In this document: in pieces, positions 49,678 through 59,900 of the stretch
Layout: every line of letters starts with the position of its first letter
Position numbering within the stretch: position 1 is the first letter of the stretch
The notes under the pieces: model-generated
Database searches by the model: none
What the model was told of the DNA's origin: nothing
What the model saw: only the letters and a program-made list of their open reading frames with translations
NCBI GenBank assembly: GCA_039105265.1
Contig: JAPFFF010000032.1
Location: 372,001-436,000 of the forward strand
Source: Tritrichomonas musculus
Taxonomy: Eukaryota > Parabasalia > Tritrichomonadida > Tritrichomonadidae
Reading direction: 5' to 3'
Length of the DNA: 64,000 nt
Program-made: the position numbers and the translations under genes

Positions 49678-50340
49678 TGATACTTACAATAGCAACTTAC
49701 ATGAATGATATTCTCATTTCTGATTTTCATCAATGCTACCTACAATATTGACTTTCATGAATGATATTTACACATCTGAGAAAGAGAAATGGTAGTGGTA
49801 AAAATGAAATCTCAAAAAACTATTCCCTATACTGATTTTCATAATTGCTACCAACAATATTGAAACCTACATGTGATATTCTATTCCAGACTTCCGAGAA
49901 ACTACTCTCACTATCAAATGACCTCATTTAATACTCCTACCGCATACTGATTTTTGATATTTACACTACTAACTCGGAAGGTTTGTCAAGAATAGTAAAA
50001 CAGAAATTTGATAAGTAGAGTAACAAAACAGAGAATTGATAAGTAGAGTAACAATTATGAAAATCAGTATTGTAGGTAGCATTGATGAAAATCAGAAATG
50101 AGAATAGCAATTATGAAGATCAGTATTGTAGAGTATCATTGATGAAAGTCAGTACTGAGAATAGCAATTATGAAAATCAGAAATGAGAGTATCAGAGATG
50201 AAGATCAGAAATGAGAATAACAAAAATAGATGTCAGTATTGCAGGTATCATGTGCGAAAGTCAGTATTGCAGGTATCATTTAGCTCAATCCAGTTTCGCG
50301 AGGTTTATGATTTTCGATTGCTTCGCTCTCTTTCCCCAGT
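49678..50340. repeat. Polinton intergenic repeats with perfect 37-bp inverted pair
   Basis: There is no gene here. A 37-bp sequence at 49710-49746 is perfectly inverted at 50069-50105. Degenerate copies of its parts (ATGAAAATCAG..., TATTGTAGGTA...) recur over 50053-50280 and, inverted, over 49700-49880. A 19-bp direct repeat (TTGATAAGTAGAGTAACAA) lies at 50008 and 50037. Confidence 0.85.
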
Positions 50341-50673
50341 TCAATATTCTAATTTCAGAAATAGTGTAAAGTTGTCAGGCTCAATAATGTTACCATTCGT
50401 GTCTGTAAACCATACTTTAAACTGTCTTTTCGTACCTACAAATTCATATTTTCTATTATCATCAGGAGGTACAACATTAGCATACCACACTAGAGAATCA
50501 CAATACTCATCTCTCTGTATAAAGCTACAATGAATTTCAGTTTCGCCATCAAGATATCCTTTACAAGTTGCACGACAGTATTGAAAGGAAATATATCTTT
50601 TGTTTAAGCTGCTTGTAAATTCTGATGGTAAATTATTGATGTAGTCTTTGGTGATGTAGTAAGTTTTGACCAT
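50341..50673 (-). CDS. Polinton small protein, unknown
   Basis: This 110-residue, beta-rich protein has four Cys and many aromatics (YISFQYCRATCKGYLDGETE, DSLVWYANVVPP, KVWFTDTNGNI). The composition would suit a small virion protein. It is divergent from the 50781 gene. No domain is recognised. Confidence 0.6.
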   Translation of the reverse strand: MVKTYYITKDYINNLPSEFTSSLNKRYISFQYCRATCKGYLDGETEIHCSFIQRDEYCDSLVWYANVVPPDDNRKYEFVGTKRQFKVWFTDTNGNIIEPDNFTLFLKLEY

Positions 50674-50780
50674 TTTTATGAAAAAGAAAAGAAATTATCG
50701 TTGTTGCTTCAATTTGTGAGAACCATTTATGTTTTGCAATTTGTGAGAACCATTTATGTTATTTTTCTGAAAATTTAAAA

Positions 50781-52136
50781 ATGGAACAGCCGCAACAACA
50801 ACAACAACAACAACAACGACAAGAAATAGATATTGATGATGAACGGTTAAATAATTTCGATATAGATACAATTCCACAGCAATTATGGCGCCCACAAGCA
50901 CCAGTACAAAGAGCACAGTTACCATCACAGTTTGCACCAGGAGCACAGTGGAACAAGACGCCTAGAGATAGAGATTTCAAGAGTTATGGACTTCCTAATT
51001 ACATGGATCCTAGAAATGGCAATGTTCAAGAAATCATGGGTCATACAAATACTGATGCTGACTTACTTACAATGTTTAATAAGCTCAATGGTACTGCCAT
51101 TAAACCAGAAGACATGGATGAACTCTTTGGAACTACAGAACAACAAAGAGCATATGCAAGACAGTGGTTAATAAAAGGTATAACAGAAAAGGTCAGCAGC
51201 ATTAATCCAGGTGGTTTCACTTCTAAAGTTGGTATGGACGATCTTGCAAAATTAATCCTAAACATGAAACGTGATATCACTAGAGTAAAACAAGCAATAT
51301 CTCCAGCAGGTGCAGATCATATGATCAAAAAACATAACTTAAAAGCAAAACCAAATGCAAAATGGTTTCTCAACAAAAAAGACCCCAATGGACCAGCAGA
51401 AATTACAAACTTGACTGATATCAACAATGATGGAATTCCTGATGTTGTTGTATATAATTCAAGAAACCAACCTTTATACGTAAATGGCTACACAACTACA
51501 ATCTCTAAATTCCCACATGACCTTGCTTACTACCAACAATTCCCACTAAGAAAAGACAGATCAGGAAATCCTAAGAATAAGTGGATTCGTGAACAATTTC
51601 ATAACTTACACTATATTGATGATGACAGCAATGATCCTAGAAATATTGGTAATGTTATGCCAGGCTATAGAGGATTTCCAGATGGTGTTAACACTACTGG
51701 CTACTCTGTTCGTAAAGCTAAGAGACTTTCACCATACCAGAGATTCAGGAAATACCTTCTCGATAAAGAACTCACACTTAAGTATGCTATTGCTCCAATT
51801 CAGAATTTACCAGCAGAAGTTAAATTGCCTATTATTGCTAGAGCTACAGCACACTTATGGCAAACAGTATTTATTAATCCTATATTGAACAAATATGGTA
51901 TAGATGGTAATAATCCTACCGCTGTTGCCAAAGCTAAGAAGGATTGCAGAGATGAAATTGATGATATTGTGACTGGAAACATAAGTGACTTGTACTACGG
52001 AGATACACAAACCAAAACTAACACAAGAAATAACATCATTAATATACTCAAAACTACTATCATACAATACTGCCAAGCTAACAACATACCATATGATCCA
52101 AATGCACAACCACCACCACAACGAAGAAGGCAATAA
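50781..52136 (+). CDS. Polinton conserved virion-type protein with Q-rich start
   Basis: This 451-residue protein has a polyglutamine N-terminus (CAA repeats), a disordered region to about 80, a helical middle, and a loop DINNDGIPDVVVYNSRNQPL that resembles calcium-binding DxNxDGxxD loops, followed by YVNGYTTTISKFP and a helical C-terminus. Proteins with this loop recur in Polintons and related viruses next to capsid genes. I cannot tell whether it is a minor capsid, PX-type or other virion component. It is upstream of and co-oriented with the packaging ATPase. Confidence 0.65.
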   Translation: MEQPQQQQQQQQRQEIDIDDERLNNFDIDTIPQQLWRPQAPVQRAQLPSQFAPGAQWNKTPRDRDFKSYGLPNYMDPRNGNVQEIMGHTNTDADLLTMFNKLNGTAIKPEDMDELFGTTEQQRAYARQWLIKGITEKVSSINPGGFTSKVGMDDLAKLILNMKRDITRVKQAISPAGADHMIKKHNLKAKPNAKWFLNKKDPNGPAEITNLTDINNDGIPDVVVYNSRNQPLYVNGYTTTISKFPHDLAYYQQFPLRKDRSGNPKNKWIREQFHNLHYIDDDSNDPRNIGNVMPGYRGFPDGVNTTGYSVRKAKRLSPYQRFRKYLLDKELTLKYAIAPIQNLPAEVKLPIIARATAHLWQTVFINPILNKYGIDGNNPTAVAKAKKDCRDEIDDIVTGNISDLYYGDTQTKTNTRNNIINILKTTIIQYCQANNIPYDPNAQPPPQRRRQ

Positions 52137-52141
52137 GAAGG

Positions 52142-52241
52142 GAACCATGAATGAGAGGAACCATAAATGAGAGGAACCATGAATGAGAAGGAACCATAAG
52201 TGAGAGGAACCATGAATGAGAAGGGAACCATAAGTGAGAGT
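52142..52241 (+). repeat. Six tandem 16-18-bp units between Polinton genes
   Basis: GAACCATGAATGAGAG-type units, alternating GAACCATAAGTGAGAG, fill the gap before the packaging ATPase. A related pair (AATTTGTGAGAACCATTTATG) lies at 50710-50760, upstream of the 50781 gene. Confidence 0.8.
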
Positions 52242-52288
52242 TATTTATTTTTGCCGCTACTGTGCTTTCCCAATTTACCAACAGCAAA

Positions 52289-53095
52289 ATGAGTCTAGAA
52301 AAAGTTCATGACATAGTATCACAAGCACTAGAGATAAACAAAAATAACTTATGTGGAAGTAGCATAGATGAAATCCACAATGATATAGATGTTCGCTACA
52401 ACTCTGTGAATGTTATAGTAGGAAAACAGTCTATGGGAAAAACTGTGATAGCACTACAGGAAATCATTAAAATATCACTTCTAAGTACACACCATTTGTT
52501 AATATATGTTACGAAGAACGGAGATGAGAATGATAAGAGTTGGCAGTCACTGAAGACGTTCATTCAAATTCCATATATAGTAGTAAGTGAGAAAAATTGT
52601 AAGGATGCCATTCAAGAATTAATCTCTGCTAAAAACTTGTACTATATGATAAAGAGAGAGAATTTAGAGGAAAAAATAGATGATGGGCAGATGGAGGATA
52701 TGTTTCAAGTGTTACACGTTCATGACTTCAGCAAAGACACCCTACATACTCTTATACTCTTTGATGATATAGCAAATTCAAAATTGTTCGCGGCACCAGA
52801 ATCATATTTCTCACAACAACTACGCCGCTGCAGACACACAAACATATCTTACTTCTTGCTGATTCAATCATGGAAAGGTCTCGCACCGCATATCAAGAAC
52901 GAGATCACAACATTATTTATCTTCCCATGCTTCAACAAACAGCAACTCCACTTCATATATTCACAGTCCGCGAGTAACTTAACTTTTGATGAATTCTATG
53001 ATATGTACAAAACTATGTCAGAAATGAAAAATAAACGTCCTTATATGATAGTACATGTGACAGAAGGAGGAGAAACAAAAATAAAAAATCAATAA
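52289..53095 (+). CDS. Polinton genome-packaging ATPase
   Basis: This 268-residue protein is a FtsK/HerA-type ATPase as used by Polintons, virophages and other double-jelly-roll viruses to load DNA into capsids. Walker A is GKQSMGKT and Walker B is HTLILFDD. A later RRCRHTNISYFLLIQSW stretch matches the sensor region that usually ends in a Gln. The start is the first ATG of the frame. Family assignment is secure. Confidence 0.88.
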   Translation: MSLEKVHDIVSQALEINKNNLCGSSIDEIHNDIDVRYNSVNVIVGKQSMGKTVIALQEIIKISLLSTHHLLIYVTKNGDENDKSWQSLKTFIQIPYIVVSEKNCKDAIQELISAKNLYYMIKRENLEEKIDDGQMEDMFQVLHVHDFSKDTLHTLILFDDIANSKLFAAPESYFSQQLRRCRHTNISYFLLIQSWKGLAPHIKNEITTLFIFPCFNKQQLHFIYSQSASNLTFDEFYDMYKTMSEMKNKRPYMIVHVTEGGETKIKNQ

Positions 53096-53118
53096 TGGTA
53101 GAGAATAAATGAATGTAC

Positions 53119-53430
53119 TTATGATTTATCTTGTGGAGGATTTAAGAATTGTATGATCCTGTTTATTGTCTCTTTCATTTGGTGTATCTCTTCTTGTACA
53201 TTCATTTCTGGTTCCTCTACGTGCTTCTTCTCCTCGTGCTTCTTCAACATTAAAACATCTTTAATTTTGGTAATTCTGTAACCTTTGATGTGATAGAGCT
53301 TGTTGAGTTTGTGAGTTGTGGTGCTGTCTATTTCTTCTTTATGCTTGTTGTAGAATAAGTTGAACTCATCTGGGGAATCAAACTCTTTGATATAATTTGT
53401 GATAGGTTGGAGTATTTTAATTTCTGACAT
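53119..53430 (-). CDS. Polinton small conserved protein, coiled-coil end
   Basis: This 103-residue protein has a basic N-terminal half (STTTHKLNKLYHIKGYRITK) that may bind DNA, a charged linker (KKHEEKKHVEEPE) and a helical C-terminus (IHQMKETINRIIQFL). I chose the internal Met at 53430 because the conserved-looking part begins there. It is tail-to-tail with the packaging ATPase. Its function is unknown. Confidence 0.6.
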   Translation of the reverse strand: MSEIKILQPITNYIKEFDSPDEFNLFYNKHKEEIDSTTTHKLNKLYHIKGYRITKIKDVLMLKKHEEKKHVEEPEMNVQEEIHQMKETINRIIQFLNPPQDKS

Positions 53431-53588
53431 CTTTAATACGAACAAAAATGATAATAACAAATGTTCTTCTTTCATGTTTAATCATAGTTGAGTTTTTACG
53501 ATTGTGTGTGGAAATTTATTCTGTACTCCCTGATGAAGATCCGCCACTAGATGAAGAAGTGAGAAAAAAATTGTACTGCTGATATGGA

Positions 53589-53704
53589 AAAACATTAATG
53601 AGGTGACAGATTGTGCAAAAACATTGATGAGATGACAGATTGTGCAAAAACATTAATGAGATGACAGATTGTGCAAAAACATTAGTGAGGTGACGGATTG
53701 TGTT
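53589..53704 (+). repeat. Four tandem 29-bp units in the Polinton
   Basis: The unit contains AACATTAATGAGATGACAGA and TTGTGC, spaced exactly 29 bp, between the 53119-53430 gene and the capsid region. Confidence 0.85.
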
Positions 53705-53743
53705 ATTTATTTTTGAGTGATAGAAGTCAGTCGGAATTCAGAC

Positions 53744-53998
53744 CTACTTCAACATAGGGACATCAAATCTGTTTACATTTCTGACCCCAATTGCATTTGT
53801 TCCGCTGCTATTTTTGTCTCCATTTACCCAAGAATCTGCTTTGTCTGCAAAATTGCCTATAGTATTGAGAACATTTCCGACTGTACCACCGAAGACTGGA
53901 GCTACTGCTTTTGCTACTTTGGATACTATTGGTGCTGCTTTACTTACGACATTTTTAACGCCTTTTGCTATCTTTTTGAAGAAACTTCCGAAAGCCAT
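53744..53998 (-). CDS. Polinton small amphipathic virion-type protein
   Basis: This 84-residue protein begins with an amphipathic, lysine-rich helix (FGSFFKKIAKGVKNVVSKAA) continuing as alternating Ala/Val/Lys, followed by a Gly/Asn-rich part and a conserved-looking end (NVNRFDVPMLK). It recalls the membrane-active protein VI of adenoviruses and similar small proteins beside Polinton capsid genes. It is divergent from the major capsid gene with 42 bp between starts, so the two are probably co-regulated. The membrane-active role is inference. Confidence 0.6.
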   Translation of the reverse strand: MAFGSFFKKIAKGVKNVVSKAAPIVSKVAKAVAPVFGGTVGNVLNTIGNFADKADSWVNGDKNSSGTNAIGVRNVNRFDVPMLK

Positions 53999-54040
53999 GA
54001 TTTTGAATTCGTGGAAAAAGATACTTTTTTTGAAACTGAA

Positions 54041-55969
54041 ATGACATACTACAACGCTCAAACCAAGAATTTAGGAAATGATGAAGGTGACGTACTCGGG
54101 TTCTTCCAAAATAAGATGCGCAATTTAATACAGAAAAACGGTGGCGACAATTCTTTCTCATTCATTATGGAAGAGTTTAAAGACAAAGACGCTCCACTCC
54201 CTGTTGGAACCAAGACCAGAATCAAGCTCACACATTCAGGACACACAATAACACAAATAGAAAAATCATTCTCAACTATACTCCTCGACTTCAGAATTAA
54301 ATTGTCAGACCCTATAGATGTTTCAGCAGATAAGAACAAACTCATGAAAATCTTCGTGGGCTTCAAAAATGCTGTGGAATTCTATGAGGACTGTAGATTC
54401 TGGATAAATGACAAGCTCCTCTCTGCATACAGGCAAGATGAACTACAAAGGGAATCATTTGCGTATAACAGTATCAAGCCTAGAGATGCCAAAGCTTCTA
54501 GTAAATTCAGTCATAGTATCTGGGAAAACGTTGCACAATACTCACCATCTGTCTGTGGAACCTACATTGATTTAGTAGACATTGCTGATGGACAGCCACA
54601 TACATTCACTATTGAACTCACAATTCCATTTACAGATCAACTTGTACTTCAGGCTTGGCAACTCTACCCTAATGCTATCTGTGGTGAAATAGAAGAGGAA
54701 GTCAAAACAAGTCTTCGCGCAATGGTCTGGTGTCAAGTAAATCCAAATATTGTAAAAGAAACATTGCAGTTTTTGGAGGATAAAGAAATTACAGAACAAA
54801 TTCCAGCAGTAGTTCCAATCTCACGCAAGTTCACACAAGTAGGTAGACCATCAAATATAGTCGTTCATTACTCAGAAAAGCCAGCATCAAATCAAGTCTT
54901 ACACATTAAGTACCAAAGACTACACGCAGGAAAAGCTTACACAGATACAGATCCAGCAAGTAGGGCAGACACACATAATGATGAAGCAGAACCTTTGACG
55001 ATAGACTTCCATTATACAGAAGCCGACTACACTAAATATGGAGTAACAAAGGACGACATCAATAAAGCTTCATTTGCGATTATGATAGCTGCTGCCAATC
55101 CTGATTATGTTCTCAATGCTGGAGATGATGTGAAAATCATAAGTGAAGAAGTAGAAGGTGCTTTAATTACTGATGTTAAGAAGAGCGACGACAATATCAA
55201 CCTCAGTGTTGGAAAAATCACCCTTGATGTCCTCGGTGGCACAATACAATTGGGACGTAGCAACTTGGCAGGATTTGGACTAAAAGAAGAAACATATCAA
55301 GGTTTAGTTCGAGAATTACAAACACCATTGCTAGTACCTGCGCAAGAACTAACTCGAGAAATCTTTGAGGGAAGCGCAAAGGTAAATGGACTTGAAATCT
55401 CTAAGTCTGTACCTCTTCGTAACGCCACTAACATTACCATGATGTTTCCAAAATCGCCGGCAGACATCACCTGCTTTGATAATATTATGTACAGAAATGT
55501 TCAGCTCATCGTAAATAAAAGAACATACCCAGATACTGAATTCAGTGATACGTGTGCAGCAAGGTTCTACCAACATCAACTTATTGCAAATGAACTCGAC
55601 GGAACTTTAGAAGCAACCCAAGAATTTGAGGACTCCTTCACGCAACCTCTTAATGATCCTGTTACTGGAAAACGTTATACCAATTGCAGGAGTGATGGTA
55701 CTTCTTTTGGTATCAATTTCCAAATGGAGAGAAGTAATGCTGGCTATGTCTTTGATGGTATCGATACGGGCTCAACATCTATTACAGTCACATTTAGAGG
55801 ACAACCAATGTACCAAGGAGAGAACGACACATACTTTATACCAGACCCTGACTATCCAGATCAACACCCACCTGCACCAGAAGCTTGGATTTGCAGCGAT
55901 ACATACTGGACATGGAGCACAAATGGTGTAGAGTATTATGCTGTAGGTGTCCCTGCTGGATATGAGTAA
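54041..55969 (+). CDS. Polinton major capsid protein (double jelly-roll)
   Basis: This 642-residue protein has the length and beta-rich pattern of Polinton double-jelly-roll capsid proteins. Characteristic phrases include FKNAVEFYEDCRFWINDKLL early and TFRGQPMYQGENDTYF near the end. The open frame extends 108 codons upstream, but that part is only the antisense of the 53744-53998 gene, so I start at the ATG at 54041. It forms the capsid shell of the predicted particle. Confidence 0.85.
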   Translation: MTYYNAQTKNLGNDEGDVLGFFQNKMRNLIQKNGGDNSFSFIMEEFKDKDAPLPVGTKTRIKLTHSGHTITQIEKSFSTILLDFRIKLSDPIDVSADKNKLMKIFVGFKNAVEFYEDCRFWINDKLLSAYRQDELQRESFAYNSIKPRDAKASSKFSHSIWENVAQYSPSVCGTYIDLVDIADGQPHTFTIELTIPFTDQLVLQAWQLYPNAICGEIEEEVKTSLRAMVWCQVNPNIVKETLQFLEDKEITEQIPAVVPISRKFTQVGRPSNIVVHYSEKPASNQVLHIKYQRLHAGKAYTDTDPASRADTHNDEAEPLTIDFHYTEADYTKYGVTKDDINKASFAIMIAAANPDYVLNAGDDVKIISEEVEGALITDVKKSDDNINLSVGKITLDVLGGTIQLGRSNLAGFGLKEETYQGLVRELQTPLLVPAQELTREIFEGSAKVNGLEISKSVPLRNATNITMMFPKSPADITCFDNIMYRNVQLIVNKRTYPDTEFSDTCAARFYQHQLIANELDGTLEATQEFEDSFTQPLNDPVTGKRYTNCRSDGTSFGINFQMERSNAGYVFDGIDTGSTSITVTFRGQPMYQGENDTYFIPDPDYPDQHPPAPEAWICSDTYWTWSTNGVEYYAVGVPAGYE

Positions 55970-56054
55970 GTGGTGGAATCTCATTAATGTTGACTTTTGA
56001 TGATTTTTATTTTTGTTTAATTATTTTTGAATTTTATCTCATGTACAAAAATAG

Positions 56055-56573
56055 ATGACAACAGAAATGACAAACTCACGAATAACAATAACACCGAAGA
56101 ACATTGAGAAGTATAACATTTATTGGAATTATAGATGCTTATCACCAACTGCAATCATGAATGTATTAAAGCAGAACTTCCCCTCTCGTTATTTCAACAC
56201 TGAATCCACCACTCATGTTTTCATAAATAAACATTCAACGATGCCAGATCATTTTGCTAAACCTAATCGTGATAGTTGTAATGTAGAAGTAAGTTGTATC
56301 TCATTGTCTAATCATGAAATTATTTCCAATCATGAGGTATCAATGCTGTTTAATTGTGGAATGTTATTCATTAGAGTTACGAAGAGTGAAAAGTGGATGC
56401 GAAAATATGGTATGTCATATGTTATAATCAACAATCAAATCACTGAAACGGAATCATTTTCGTACTATCCATCAAGCTATTCCAATTTGTTGAAACCACC
56501 AACAGAAAAAGAAATACGAGAACAAAAAGAAAAGAGAAGTTTTAATATAGTCCTTAATCATATTCAACCGTGA
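56055..56573 (+). CDS. Polinton accessory protein, unknown
   Basis: This 172-residue protein is the last gene before the right end. Its middle is Cys/His-containing and beta-rich (SCNVEVSCISLSNHEIISNH, VSMLFNCGMLFIRV). The tail is basic. No family is recognised. Confidence 0.6.
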   Translation: MTTEMTNSRITITPKNIEKYNIYWNYRCLSPTAIMNVLKQNFPSRYFNTESTTHVFINKHSTMPDHFAKPNRDSCNVEVSCISLSNHEIISNHEVSMLFNCGMLFIRVTKSEKWMRKYGMSYVIINNQITETESFSYYPSSYSNLLKPPTEKEIREQKEKRSFNIVLNHIQP

Positions 56574-56581
56574 AACCTATA

Positions 56582-56932
56582 AATGAGAATTATTTTTATG
56601 CGCAATACAGGGTCCGAAATCACCTACCTTTAATTACATATGAAAACACTAATGAAAACCCCGCACAAGTCCATAAATTTATCCCACATATGTAATTCGA
56701 TAAAATGGCGATCATCAAAAAAGTTTACGATTTCGAGTTCAATGACGTTGATTTTGATTTTGAAAACGGTCCTGAGCATTGTTTTTGAGAAATCACGCCT
56801 ATTGAAGATAATATTGGAGAAAGATATAAGAATTGTATCGAAGGTTTAACAGTTGTACTTGCGCTAGGCGGACGACGTTAAAAAGGGGGAGTGAGGACTT
56901 CGGTCCGAAATCACCCTTTTTATCATACTACT
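56582..56932 (-). repeat. Right Polinton terminal inverted repeat
   Basis: It is the inverted partner of 40509-40862, with about three differences. The outer end is TATCATACTACT. Confidence 0.93.
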
Positions 56933-59900
56933 GCAGAAATAAAATATTCAAATAATTCTATACTATTGAGAATTGATAAAAAAAAAAAAAATACTTTATA
57001 TATTGTAATAAAAAATAAAGCATAGGTATTAAACAGCCTAATTACATAAAACAATAAAAAATAATAATAAGTGTCTTTCTTTTTGATTTTATATTAATTT
57101 TAACTTTTCTTAAAAATATGTATATTTTAAATATGTGGTTTGTATAAAAAAATTTTATTATTAAAAATATTAAAATAAAATTAAAATTGAAATAGATATT
57201 TTGGAGTTTTTATTTATTTATTTATTTGTTTATCTATTCAATTTTTTCAAAGATAAATTCTGTTGTTATTTACAAATTCTATTGGGCTGGATACTTTTCT
57301 ATGCTTTCATTCATTTTTTCAGTTAAAAAATAAAAATTTGCCCTGGGCAAAGTGGCTGGGCAGCGACGATAGCCCATTTTTTCAATTCTTTTTAATCGGG
57401 GCTGGGCTATCCCAAGGGAAGTTATATGATAAATTCAAAAGCTATTTTTAATATTTTTCTTTTAAAATCATTATCTTTTCTTTAATATATGATATTAAAG
57501 ATAAAATTAAAAAATTCAAGCATATTTTTGTATATAAATAAAATAAAGTTTGGAATGGATTTTTGGCAAGATACATCATTAAAATAATCATAAAATTAGG
57601 ATAATAAAGTGATATAAATCACAATATATTTAATAATAATATAAAATTTAAATAAAATATTAAACAAATTAAAATAATTTTATTTTTGTTATTGAATAAT
57701 TTAATAAATTAAAAAAATAAATATTTATTAATATCCTCGTTTGAAGTTTATTTAATCATTATATTATTATATATTTAAAATAAATACTCATTATAAAATA
57801 TAATATATAAATATATTGTTTAAAATAATTAAGAAAAGATGTAATATTAAAAAAAGACATTTTAATTAACAGAATTCACAAAATAAATAAAAAGAATTCC
57901 ATGAACAAAGGGCACATTACCGATTTTTTTAGTTCAAATCATTATAAAAATGATGAAAATGGTGAATTATTAGATTCAAATAAAGGTATGGAAACTCTTT
58001 TTCAATTCAATTTTATTTTATGCAAAAAAAGCTTGAATATTGATCATTTTTTATTAAAAATTAATCCATCGTCATGTATATAATATTTGTAGCATAAATA
58101 TAAATTCAAAAAAAAAATAATTTTAATTTTATTACCGAAAAACAAGAAAAAAAAGAAATCCAAAAATTTGCAATTTTTGATCAACGGAAAAAACCTCATC
58201 AAAGTTTAATACATGTCTAATATTGTTTTATCATATTATTAACATATTTAAAAATAGCATGAAAGTGCTTAATTCAAATCTCATAAAATGCATAATGAGA
58301 AAAAAATGTTTTTTTAAGAAAAAATCAATTTAAAGATGAACGAGTCGACAAAAGTTTTTAGTTTTTTTATATGTTCTTCATTTTTTTATTTATTAGAAAA
58401 TAAAATAAAAAAAGGCCATGTTTTTCGAGTGGATTTGGAGATCTTATATGATGTTATCAATTTTTTGTATAGTTCATATAATTGATGATATGAAATTTAT
58501 TATTGACCAATAAAGATGAAAATTTTTTGACCAAAAAGGTTAATTTATTTTTTTAAAGTAATTCTTCCAAAGACACAAATAAACTCAACAAAATAACTAA
58601 ATAAGAGTAGTTTACAAAACAATTTTTAGGTATATCCCAGCGCAACGTGGAAAAGCAAACCATGCAAAGATAATTATTTTAGAATGTCTTTTCCTAAAGC
58701 TCAAGCAAATTCGACAAATTCACTAAATAAAAGCGATTTACAAAATAATTCTTTTATTAATTCCAGTACGTTTTATTTTTCTTATAAACAAATGAATTAT
58801 CGATAGTTTTTTCATCTGCCAACTATTTGCTGGAATTTGTACGATAGTTATTTTGTAAATCGCTTTTATTTAGTAAATTTGTCGAATTTGCTTGAGTTTT
58901 AGGAAAAAATATTAAAAATGAATAATCTTTGCTTGGTTTGCTTATCCTTGATGCTTTATAATCAACAATAAAAATGGAAAAAATGATTTGAACGAATCGG
59001 GAATAGAATTTTTAATATCAATATGAAGAAAATTAGAAAACAATTTCCTGCATAAACTCATAATTTTCAAAATTTTGAAATTCGCCTTTTAGGTTAAAAT
59101 AATTCATATCACTTGTGATATGAATATAAAAAATGATTAATTTCGAGTTCTTCTTCATGAAATATAAATTACTTATATAATTCTATTTAAAAATAATATA
59201 ATTAAAAAAATAAAAAAAAATTGTTTTTTGAATTAAGATAACCAGATTAGGATTCAATTTTTTTCAAAAAAATAATTTATTTTTATCTTAAATTCCTCTC
59301 GAAAAATATGTATTTTTTATACTATATTTATCATTAATACCATCATTTAAAAATTATATTTTGAAAGAAAAATGATCTGTCGAGTGGGTAGAAGTTTCCA
59401 TACCTTTATTCAAATGCAACTACATTCCACAACTAGCAATCAAATTCAGAACAAATATCATCATTTTCATAATTTGGAAGTATTGATATATATTCTATGC
59501 TTTTATTCAATGCCAAAAAGTTCACACTTTAAGGACGTCCTTAAAAAGTGGCCTTTACATGGTAAAATTGATCACGTCACTTCATCATAATTTTTGAAGC
59601 TCAATTGCCCAGTGGGCTGCCCACTTCTTCAATTTTTTGACCCTATGCAACCCTAGATATATATTATTACTATTTAAATAAATATATATTATATTCATTT
59701 ATGTTACTATAAATAAAATATATTAACTTAATTTAATATATTTCATAAAAATAAAATAATTTATTAATTTTCATTCAAAAAAAAAGATCGAAAAAAAATT
59801 TGAGATGATTTCTGAATATAAAAAATATAAAAATTATTGAGAGAAAATTCAGAGAAAAATGTTTAAAAATGAAATAACAATATGTGGAAAAGGGATGCAA

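Larger units (their letters stand above)
40509..56932. mobile_element. Maverick/Polinton, looks whole, about 16.4 kb
   Basis: The element is bounded by ~350-bp inverted repeats starting AGTAGTATGATAAAAAGGG. It carries the defining Polinton parts: protein-primed family B DNA polymerase, retroviral-type integrase, packaging ATPase and double-jelly-roll major capsid protein, plus ten accessory genes. It looks whole, with no obvious breaks. The two ends differ at only about three places, so the insertion is young. I see no clean 6-bp target duplication, only GCAGG on the left against GCAGA on the right. Trichomonad genomes are known to be rich in Mavericks. I did not recognise a gene for the Ulp1-like protease that many Polintons carry. 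Confidence 0.93.

Noticed and set aside
53717-54040. 108-codon N-terminal extension of the major capsid frame
   Set aside because: It is the antisense of the 53744-53998 gene, with cysteine- and aromatic-rich sequence unlike a capsid protein. The capsid starts at the ATG at 54041.
40509-56932. Ulp1-like protease gene expected in many Polintons
   Set aside because: I looked for a cysteine-protease signature among the small accessory genes and did not see a convincing one, so none is called.
57901-58083. 60-codon frame starting MNKGHITDFF
   Set aside because: I-x-x-F-F near an N-terminus can be a PCNA-binding motif, but the Gln is missing and nothing else supports a gene.
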